Notes under the pieces: generated by a model | What the model saw: the letters and a program-made list of their open reading frames with translations, nothing else | Databases searched by the model: none | What the model was told of the DNA's origin: nothing | Program-made: the position numbers and the translations under genes | Source of the DNA: Thermoplasmatota archaeon | GTDB taxonomy: Archaea > Thermoplasmatota > Thermoplasmata > RBG-16-68-12 > JAGMCJ01 | Direction of reading: 5' to 3' | DNA: 5,041 nucleotides | Assembly (NCBI GenBank): GCA_022848825.1 | Contig: JAJISH010000137.1 | Coordinates: 1 to 5,041, forward strand | In this document: piece by piece, positions 1 through 4,788 of the stretch | Numbering within the stretch: position 1 is the stretch's first letter | Layout of the letters: every line of letters starts with the position of its first letter

Positions 1-747
1 CATCTTGATGTCTCTGCTCCTCGCGTGGTCCTTCACGCTCTCCCACAGGTCCTCCGCGAGCCCGGCGAGCTCCTTCGCATCAGCGGGGACGAGGCCGCAG
101 AGCTTCGGGAAGGCCTCGGCGAACTTGGCGGGCAGGTCCAGGAAGGCGTTGTGCGAGTCGTAGAGGTCCCACGTTGTCGTGAAGAACTTCCTGTTCACGG
201 CGGCAACGTACCAGGCCAACACCTTGGCGAACCGTATGCAGGGCATCCTGAGCTTCGCCTCGTCCGCGACGATGCTCATGTTCCTCACCTTGGAGAGCTG
301 CTCGTACGCGAAGACGAGCGCGTGTCCCGCCACCGCCCGCCAATAACCATCGTCCGCGTTCGTAACTAGAGCCTTGTATTCCCCGTACAGGTTCTCGGGA
401 TCGTACAGGATGTGCGGCATCGTGTACTCGTTGGCCGTCACAACGAACCAGCCCCGAGGTTCCGCCAGCTCTTGGCGGATCTCCTCGTCCGTGTGGAACT
501 CCGCGGAGACGGCGATGCCCTTGTACAGGAAATGTTCGTCCACGGGCTTCTTCCCGCCGACGATCACGGCCATCTCGAGGTCGGAGTGCTCAAGGTCCTT
601 GCCCTTGGCGGTGGAGCCCACCACAGCGGCAGCGCGGACGGCGTACTTCCTCTTCAGAATCTTAAGCAGGTCCTCCGCAATCCGTAATCTCTCTGCGTGC
701 TGCACGAAAACCGTGAGAAGATGACCGTAGAAATTCTTTGCGGTCAC
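1..747 (-). CDS. Kanamycin-nucleotidyltransferase-like protein, 3' end cut by window
   Basis: This frame, which starts with GTG and has no stop before the left edge, encodes 249 residues. It resembles ANT(4') aminoglycoside nucleotidyltransferases, which transfer AMP from ATP to a hydroxyl group of the drug. Seen: a polymerase-beta-type core with VVGSTAKG at 42-49 and SDLEM at 55-59, giving the metal-binding pair Asp56/Glu58; SAEF at 81-84, matching the third acidic residue (Glu83); and, in the helical C-terminal half, YEQLSKVRN at 148-156. There Glu149 and Lys153 line up with the catalytic Glu145 and Lys149 of KNTase as I recall that sequence. KNTase is about 253 residues, so only a few residues are probably missing. 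The GTG overlaps the nuoB stop as GTGA, which decides the start and implies co-translation; an in-frame GTG at codon 15 is the alternative. The substrate is unknown: true aminoglycoside modification is unproven, and other small-molecule nucleotidylation is equally possible. Base composition matches the neighbours. Confidence 0.8.
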   Translation of the reverse strand, partial: MTAKNFYGHLLTVFVQHAERLRIAEDLLKILKRKYAVRAAAVVGSTAKGKDLEHSDLEMAVIVGGKKPVDEHFLYKGIAVSAEFHTDEEIRQELAEPRGWFVVTANEYTMPHILYDPENLYGEYKALVTNADDGYWRAVAGHALVFAYEQLSKVRNMSIVADEAKLRMPCIRFAKVLAWYVAAVNRKFFTTTWDLYDSHNAFLDLPAKFAEAFPKLCGLVPADAKELAGLAEDLWESVKDHARSRDIKM

Positions 748-1340
748 ACGGGCTCAGGTAGGCGGATGTCCGACCTGCCCTTGGGCTGCAGGAAGTACTC
801 CTTTTTCCCCTGCTTCACCATCTCCTTGAGCTTGAGGAAGCCGTCGAGCATGCCCTCCGGCCGCACGGGACAGCCTGGTATGTACACCGCCACCGGCACG
901 ATCCTGTCCACGCCCTGGACGATGTTGTATGAGTCGTAGAACGGCCCGCCGGAGATCGCGCACTCGCCCATCGCCACCACCCATTTCGGGGCGGGCATCT
1001 GGTCGTACAGCCTCTTGATGGTCGGAACCAGCTTTTTGCTCACGGGCCCGTTGACGAGGAGTATGTCCACCTGCCTGGGCGTCGAGCGGTATATCATCCC
1101 GAACCTCTCGACGTCGTATCTCGGTCCGGAAGCGGCGGCCATCTCGAGGGAGCAGCACATTATGCCCCAGTGCAGGGGCCAGGGGCTGTTCCTCAGGCCC
1201 CAGTTGAAGATCCTTCCCGTCAGGAGGTTCACGATCTTCTTCATCCGCGTGAGCTCGGCCGCCTTCGTGAGCGCGCCCGAGAACCACTCCATGAAGTCAG
1301 AGGAATCCCATCCCCAGACCATGGAACCATCTTCCGTCAT
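744..1340 (-). CDS. nuoB: Complex I-like oxidoreductase subunit B (NuoB/FpoB, cluster N2)
   Basis: This 198-residue peripheral-arm subunit carries [4Fe-4S] cluster N2, the last electron carrier before the quinone-type acceptor. The four family cysteine ligands are all present: the tandem Cys62-Cys63 in GIMCCSLEMAA, Cys127 in MGECAISGG and Cys157 in YIPGCPVRPE. The adjacent blocks PRYDVERFG (73-81), RSTPRQVDILLVNGPV (85-100) and APKWVVAMG (117-125) are typical of the family. The length is normal. The ATG shares four bases (ATGA) with the nuoA stop. The frame is open further upstream through nuoA, but that extension has no NuoB similarity, so the overlap ATG is the start. No strong ribosome binding site is visible, so translation is probably coupled to nuoA. 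Its own stop overlaps the GTG of the nucleotidyltransferase gene. The assignment is firm; whether the complex is better named Nuo or Fpo depends on the donor module, which is not in view. Confidence 0.97.
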   Translation of the reverse strand: MTEDGSMVWGWDSSDFMEWFSGALTKAAELTRMKKIVNLLTGRIFNWGLRNSPWPLHWGIMCCSLEMAAASGPRYDVERFGMIYRSTPRQVDILLVNGPVSKKLVPTIKRLYDQMPAPKWVVAMGECAISGGPFYDSYNIVQGVDRIVPVAVYIPGCPVRPEGMLDGFLKLKEMVKQGKKEYFLQPKGRSDIRLPEPV

Positions 1341-1711
1341 GCGCTCACGTTGTCCTGCTTCATGAGCGCGTAGAATGCCGCCCCTCCGAGGAGGAGCGCG
1401 AACGTGAGCACGAACGCCATCGACCAGAACAGGGGCTCGGCGCCCCGATACTCGGCGAGGTTGAACGCCCAGAGCAGAAGGACCACGGCGATGACGTCGA
1501 AGGCGACGAAGACTATGGCGAAGATGTAGTACTGGAAGTTGAAACGCACCTGCGCCGGGCCGATTGGCTCCTCCCCGCACTCGTACGTGTCCTCGGTATA
1601 GGGAAGCGTCCTCCCGGGACGGAACCACCGGTTCAAGAGGTAGGCCACGGGTCCGGCGATTATCGCGACTATCCCGAACAGGGCGACGACCAGGTAGTCC
1701 TCGGGAAGCAT
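1337..1711 (-). CDS. nuoA: Complex I-like oxidoreductase subunit A (NuoA/FpoA)
   Basis: This small membrane subunit (124 residues) is the ND3 counterpart and sits beside NuoH at the heel, where quinone reduction is coupled to ion movement. Three membrane segments are visible, roughly 6-29, 61-83 and 92-116. The long first loop holds the family signature YECGEEPIGPAQVRF at 43-57, including Cys45, the position of the loop cysteine in ND3. The second membrane segment begins YYIFAIVFVAFDV. The conserved FDVE motif reads FDVI here: Asp72 is kept but the following acidic residue is Ile74. The start is the ATG at 1711. An AGGGG at 1719-1715 is only three bases away, closer than usual for a ribosome binding site, and the TATA-like box at 1741-1735 would place transcription start near the ATG, so a leaderless or very short-leader message is possible. 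It is the first gene of the leftward unit. Confidence 0.96.
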   Translation of the reverse strand: MLPEDYLVVALFGIVAIIAGPVAYLLNRWFRPGRTLPYTEDTYECGEEPIGPAQVRFNFQYYIFAIVFVAFDVIAVVLLLWAFNLAEYRGAEPLFWSMAFVLTFALLLGGAAFYALMKQDNVSA

Positions 1712-1734
1712 CTGCCCCTGTAAACTCGAATCGC

Positions 1735-1741
1735 AATAAAA
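1735..1741 (-). promoter_or_regulatory. Putative archaeal TATA box for nuoAB
   Basis: Read on the minus strand this is TTTTATT, a T/A-rich octamer-like core in a G+C-rich setting. Its centre is about 27 bases upstream of the nuoA ATG. Archaeal transcription usually starts about 25 bases downstream of the TATA centre, so the message would begin at or just before the start codon. A purine run, GAAAC, lies a few bases upstream and could be part of a TFB-recognition element, but the spacing is not ideal. This is inferred from composition and position only. Confidence 0.5.
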
Positions 1742-1822
1742 GGGTTTCTACAACTCGATGGATTCCTATGACCTTCCCCGATCTTCAAGGGGCATCCGAA
1801 GACCATCGGACTCCTTTGCGGG

Positions 1823-1856
1823 GTTTCGGTAGGGGGCATAACCGAACTCTGGAACC
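1823..1856 (+). repeat. Operator-like repeat, copy 1
   Basis: This is the first of two imperfect direct repeats. Both copies begin GTTTCGGT, share a central GGG and ATAACC, and end TCTGGAAC, with one single-base gap in the alignment. Within copy 1 there is a dyad: TTCGGT at 1825-1830 and ACCGAA at 1841-1846, centred at 1835.5. The two copies together suggest an ideal site TTCGGTTAT-N4-ATAACCGAA, of which copy 1 keeps the outer arms and the whole right half. Dyads of this kind are commonly bound by dimeric regulators, which makes an operator or activator site plausible. The binding protein is unknown. Confidence 0.6.
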
Positions 1857-1875
1857 TAAGACAGGGAACGAAGCA

Positions 1876-1910
1876 GTTTCGGTTATGGGTATAACCAAGA
1901 TTCTGGAACT
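1876..1910 (+). repeat. Operator-like repeat, copy 2
   Basis: This is the second copy of the element. It carries a perfect inner dyad, GGTTAT at 1881-1886 and ATAACC at 1891-1896 with a GGGT spacer, centred at 1888.5. The left outer arm (TTC) is kept but the right one (GAA) has drifted to AAG. The centre lies 53 bp from that of copy 1, about five turns of B-form DNA, so two bound proteins would face the same side of the helix. It is about 150 bp from the nuoA TATA-like box and about 157 bp from the nuoC one. A local hairpin in RNA is the other reading. Confidence 0.6.
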
Positions 1911-2044
1911 CGTTTAGCGAATCCCCCGTGAGTCTACACGTCACGCCTCACGCGCGATCAAGAGTCGGGAGCGGACAAACCTCGAACCGTCGTTGCGAAA
2001 ACGAGACGGCTCTATCTGCCCCCGAAACCGCAATTCCATGGGTC

Positions 2045-2051
2045 TTAAATA
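2045..2051 (+). promoter_or_regulatory. Putative archaeal TATA box for nuoCDHI
   Basis: TTAAATA here is a close fit to the archaeal TATA consensus and stands out in G+C-rich sequence. A start site about 25 bases downstream would fall near 2073, leaving a leader of roughly 45-50 bases before the nuoC ATG. It is the best candidate promoter for the rightward unit. It also argues against the upstream TTG at 2064 as the nuoC start, since that codon would lie before the expected transcript start. Confidence 0.6.
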
Positions 2052-2111
2052 CGGCTATCCTATTTGCCTTTCAATCTTTGGGAGCAAACCAACCAACAAG
2101 CAGAGCGCTTC

Positions 2112-2116
2112 GGTGG
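2112..2116 (+). promoter_or_regulatory. Putative ribosome binding site of nuoC
   Basis: GGTGG lies four bases before the ATG at 2121. GGTG is part of the stretch complementary to the archaeal 16S rRNA 3' end (GGAGGTGATC). The match is short and the spacing tight, but it supports the ATG at 2121 over the in-frame TTG at 2064. Confidence 0.4.
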
Positions 2117-2120
2117 AATC

Positions 2121-2561
2121 ATGAACGAGGAGGAGGTAACCGAGCAACTCAAGCGAGACTTTCCCGAGGGCATTTTTGACTTCGCTTTCCCGCGCAAGGG
2201 CATGCTGAGGTTTTCCGCGGACCGCGACCGCCTGAAGGACGTCTGCACCCGCCTGAAGGACATCGGGTTCAAGCAGATCTCCCTCATCTCGGCGCTGGAC
2301 TGGCGGGAGCATTTCGAGTGCGTCTATCACATCACGTCCTATTCCTTCGGCATCGTGGCGGAGGTTCACACGGAGATCCCGCTCGACGACCCAAAGGTCG
2401 ATTCCGTCACACCCGTGTGGCCGGGCGCGAACTTCCACGAGAGGGAAGCATACGACATGATGGGCATTGTCTTCGAGGGCCACCCCGATCTGAGGAGGAT
2501 ACTGCTCCCCGATGATTTCACGTTCTATCCGTTAAGAAAGAACTTCAGGGAAGGAGAATGA
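2121..2561 (+). CDS. nuoC: Complex I-like oxidoreductase subunit C (NuoC/FpoC)
   Basis: This 146-residue soluble subunit is the 30-kDa subunit counterpart. It packs against NuoD in the peripheral arm and has no cofactor of its own. The C-terminal half carries the family signature: WPGANFHEREAYDMMGIVF at 100-118, GHPDLRRILLPDDF at 120-133 and PLRKNF at 137-142. Lengths in archaea are of this order, and nuoC is separate from nuoD here rather than fused as in E. coli. The ATG at 2121 is chosen because the protein then opens with a normal MNEEEVTEQLKRD helix and has a GGTGG just upstream. A TTG 19 codons earlier is in frame, but the extra residues look like untranslated leader. It is the first gene of the rightward unit, behind a good TATA-like box. 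Its stop overlaps the nuoD ATG as ATGA. Confidence 0.95.
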   Translation: MNEEEVTEQLKRDFPEGIFDFAFPRKGMLRFSADRDRLKDVCTRLKDIGFKQISLISALDWREHFECVYHITSYSFGIVAEVHTEIPLDDPKVDSVTPVWPGANFHEREAYDMMGIVFEGHPDLRRILLPDDFTFYPLRKNFREGE

Positions 2562-3637
2562 CGAAACTCTGGATAAACATGGGACCGCAGCATCCGATGA
2601 CGCACGGGCTGTGGAATCTGAAGATCCTCGTCGACGGCGAGACGATCGTGGACGCCGAGCCCGTCCTCGGCTACCTGCACAGGGGGGTAGAGAAGCTGTG
2701 CGAGCGCAGGACCTACAACCAGATCATCCCGCTCGCGGACAGGCTGTGCTACGTGTCCTCGCTGTGCTTCGCGCACGCGTACTGCCTCACGGTGGAGGAG
2801 ATGATGGACCTCGAGATCCCAGAGCGGGCGAAGTACCTGCGCGTCATAGCGCTGGAGATGCAACGGCTCACGTCCCACATGACGTGGCTCATGGCGATAG
2901 GCCCGGACGTCGGCCTGATCACGCTGCTCCTGTACTGCCTGCGGGAGAGGGAGTACTTCCTCGACCTGCTCCAGCTCCAGACGGGAGCGAGGATGAACCA
3001 GAACTACCCCAGGATCGGCGGGGTCGCCCAGGACATTCCCGCCAACTTCGAGCACAAGATCAATAAGATCTTCGAGAAGTTCAAGGTGAGGGTCAAGGAC
3101 TACCACAAGGTGACCAACGAGAGCAGCGCCTTCCTGAAGAGGATGCAGGGCGTGGGCACCCTCTCGGTGGAGGACGCGATAGCGTACGGCGTGACGGGAC
3201 CGAACCTCCGAGGCAGCGGGGCCAAGCGGGACATGCGGGAACACGACCCGTACGAGGTCTACGACGAGCTGGACTGGGAGATCCAGGTCCGCGACGAAGG
3301 TGACAGTCTCGCGCGCTTCCATGTGCGAATGGGGGAGATGCTGGAGAGCTGCAAGATCATCCGACAGGCGCTGAAGAAGATGCCCGACGGTCCCATAAAT
3401 GTGAAGGCGCCTCTACGCCCAGAGGGACAGAGCTTCCGGCGGACGGAGGACTCTCGCGGTGAGGTGTCCTACTACGTCGTGGGCAACGGTGGCGAATCGC
3501 CATACCGCCTGAAGGTAAGAAGCCCGATCTTCTGCACTATGAACGTCCTGCCGAAGTTGCTCAGAGGGGTGAACGTCGCCGACGTGCTGGCGATAATGGG
3601 GAGCATAGACGTCTGCATAGGAGAGACTGACAAATGA
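2558..3637 (+). CDS. nuoD: Complex I-like oxidoreductase subunit D (NuoD/FpoD, quinone site)
   Basis: This 359-residue subunit is the 49-kDa subunit counterpart, related to the large subunit of [NiFe] hydrogenases, and forms most of the quinone-binding cavity with NuoB. Seen: NMGPQHPMTHG at 7-17, YLHRGVEKLCE at 39-49, RLCYVSSLC at 62-70, GARMNQNYPRIGGVAQDIP in the middle, GPNLRGSG, and the C-terminal GETDK. His16 and Tyr65 are 49 residues apart, the same spacing as the quinone-headgroup ligands His59/Tyr108 of the bovine protein, so the site is intact. The hydrogenase metal cysteines are absent, as expected for the family. The residue before Tyr65 is Cys64, where most complex I sequences I know have Asp. 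The ATG overlaps the nuoC stop; AGGG at 2547-2550 followed by AAGGAG provides ribosome binding. The stop overlaps the nuoH ATG. Confidence 0.97.
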   Translation: MTKLWINMGPQHPMTHGLWNLKILVDGETIVDAEPVLGYLHRGVEKLCERRTYNQIIPLADRLCYVSSLCFAHAYCLTVEEMMDLEIPERAKYLRVIALEMQRLTSHMTWLMAIGPDVGLITLLLYCLREREYFLDLLQLQTGARMNQNYPRIGGVAQDIPANFEHKINKIFEKFKVRVKDYHKVTNESSAFLKRMQGVGTLSVEDAIAYGVTGPNLRGSGAKRDMREHDPYEVYDELDWEIQVRDEGDSLARFHVRMGEMLESCKIIRQALKKMPDGPINVKAPLRPEGQSFRRTEDSRGEVSYYVVGNGGESPYRLKVRSPIFCTMNVLPKLLRGVNVADVLAIMGSIDVCIGETDK

Positions 3638-4788
3638 GCGGACTCTTCGACCTTGGAGGATGGAGCCGGGAGATCTCGGCCTTTGTCAGCGGCATTCTGG
3701 CCTGGATCGCGGACCTGTTGGGCGGCTGGATCCCGTGGTTCCATGACGTGGCGAACTGGTTCAGGAGCGACGCCGTCATCGAGTTCTGGGGCTTCGCCAT
3801 CGCGGTCCTGATCATGCTCGTGTTCGCCATGATCAACCTCCTCGTCGTCCTGTGGATGGAGAGGAAGCTCTACGGAAGGCTGCAGGACAGGAGGGGAGTG
3901 ATGGTCCCGCACCCGTGGAAGAAGATACACAAGGGCACGGGCTTCCTGCAGAACATGGCGGACGGCATCAAGCTCGTCATGAAGGAGAGCATAACGCCTC
4001 GGAACGCGGACAAGTCCATGTTCCACGCCGCCCCCGCCATCATATTCATCTCATCCGTCATGGCCTACGCGGCCATCCCGCTTAGCACGACATTCGTGCT
4101 GGCGGACCTCGAACTCGGGCTCATCTTCATCGTGGCGATGTTCGCACTGTCCCCGCTCGCCGTCCTGATCGCGGGATGGGCGAGCGGCAACAAGTACACG
4201 CTCATCGGGGGCATGAGAGGGGCCGCGCAGATGCTCGCCTACGAGATTCCGCTGCTCCTGTGCATCGCGGGCGTGGCGATAATGGCGGGCTCCCTCAACC
4301 CCATGGAGGTCGTTGCGGCCCAGCAGAGGACATCCGTCCTGGGGGTCGAGAACTGGTACTTCATCCCGCAGTTCATAGGCTTCGTCGTGTTCATGGTCGC
4401 CATCCTGGCGGAGCTGGAGAAGCTGCCCTTCGACATCCCCGAGGCGGAGTCGGAGCTCGTGGAGGGCTGGCTTACCGAGATCACGGACATCAGGTTCGGC
4501 CTCATCTTCATGTCAAAGTGGATGAAGGGCTGGGCGGCCGCCGCCCTCGTCGTGCTCCTCTTCTTCGGCGGGTGGTCCGGACCGTTCTTCCCGCAGGAGG
4601 TCTGGTTCATGATCAAGACATACATCGTCTTCGCGTTCTTCGTATGGATAGCCTGGATCCTGCCCAGGATCAGGATAGACCAGATACTCAAGATAGGCTG
4701 GTACGAGCTCGTCCCCCTGAGCTTCGCGACCATCCTCATCGCGGTGGCGTTGAAGTTCCTGTCACACTTCGGGATGGGGTGGTTCTGA
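3634..4788 (+). CDS. nuoH: Complex I-like oxidoreductase subunit H (NuoH/FpoH)
   Basis: This 384-residue membrane subunit is the ND1 counterpart. It anchors the peripheral arm and forms the entrance of the quinone channel. Seen: a first strong membrane helix at about 51-74 ending in WMERKLYGRLQDRRG (74-88); GTGFLQNMADGIKLVMKE (101-118); further hydrophobic segments; GNKYTLIGGMRGAAQMLAYE in the middle; and the acidic loop ELEKLPFDIPEAESELVEG at 260-278. E. coli NuoH is 325 residues; the extra length lies mainly in a Trp-rich N-terminal stretch before the first helix (ERK is at 76-78, against about 36 in E. coli) and in a longer first cytoplasmic loop that lacks the usual GPNRVGP. The usual EYSG after the acidic loop reads EITD. 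The ATG overlaps the nuoD stop (ATGA), with AGGAG at 3619-3623 ten bases upstream. An ATG downstream would remove only part of the extension. Confidence 0.96.
   Translation: MSGLFDLGGWSREISAFVSGILAWIADLLGGWIPWFHDVANWFRSDAVIEFWGFAIAVLIMLVFAMINLLVVLWMERKLYGRLQDRRGVMVPHPWKKIHKGTGFLQNMADGIKLVMKESITPRNADKSMFHAAPAIIFISSVMAYAAIPLSTTFVLADLELGLIFIVAMFALSPLAVLIAGWASGNKYTLIGGMRGAAQMLAYEIPLLLCIAGVAIMAGSLNPMEVVAAQQRTSVLGVENWYFIPQFIGFVVFMVAILAELEKLPFDIPEAESELVEGWLTEITDIRFGLIFMSKWMKGWAAAALVVLLFFGGWSGPFFPQEVWFMIKTYIVFAFFVWIAWILPRIRIDQILKIGWYELVPLSFATILIAVALKFLSHFGMGWF

Larger units (their letters stand above)
1712..2120. other. Divergent intergenic region between nuoA and nuoC
   Basis: This 409-base gap separates two divergent halves of one complex's gene set. 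It is more AT-rich than the genes beside it. I see no convincing protein gene: short open frames crossing it have no recognisable features and mostly run into nuoA or nuoC. I also see no tRNA-like or rRNA-like sequence. It holds one TATA-like box for each direction (listed separately), two tandem copies of a dyad-symmetric element in its middle, and small inverted repeats nearer nuoC: CGTGAG/CTCACG at 1927-1932/1947-1952 and CCGTC/GACGG at 1987-1991/2005-2009. It is long for an archaeal promoter region between divergent genes, which leaves room for regulator binding or an unrecognised small transcript. Confidence 0.85.

Noticed and set aside
374..724. Plus-strand open frames opposite the nucleotidyltransferase gene
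   Set aside because: The minus-strand frame has clear family motifs and an overlap start with nuoB; the plus-strand frames have none.
1341..1736. Upstream extension of the nuoB frame to give a 330-residue protein
   Set aside because: The extension runs out of frame through nuoA, is Arg/Gly-rich and has no NuoB similarity. The ATG overlapping the nuoA stop gives a normal 198-residue NuoB.
1823..1910. Possible short CRISPR array from the two direct repeats
   Set aside because: There are only two copies, they are imperfect, the gap between them is about 19 bases, and no cas genes are present. A regulatory site fits better.
2064..2120. TTG start extending NuoC by 19 residues
   Set aside because: It lies before the expected transcript start from the TATA-like box, and the added residues have no NuoC-like character; the ATG at 2121 has a nearby GGTGG.
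1712..2120. tRNA, riboswitch or small protein gene in the intergenic region
   Set aside because: No cloverleaf, T-loop-like sequence, known riboswitch core or credible coding frame was found by eye.
2525..3322. 265-codon open frame on the minus strand opposite nuoD
   Set aside because: It lies wholly antisense to a well-supported nuoD, has an Arg/Val/Leu/Glu-heavy composition typical of shadow frames in G+C-rich genes, and shows no recognisable motif.
3472..4026. 184-codon minus-strand frame across the nuoD-nuoH junction
   Set aside because: It is antisense to two firm genes, low in complexity (His/Asp/Glu-rich) and lacks motifs.
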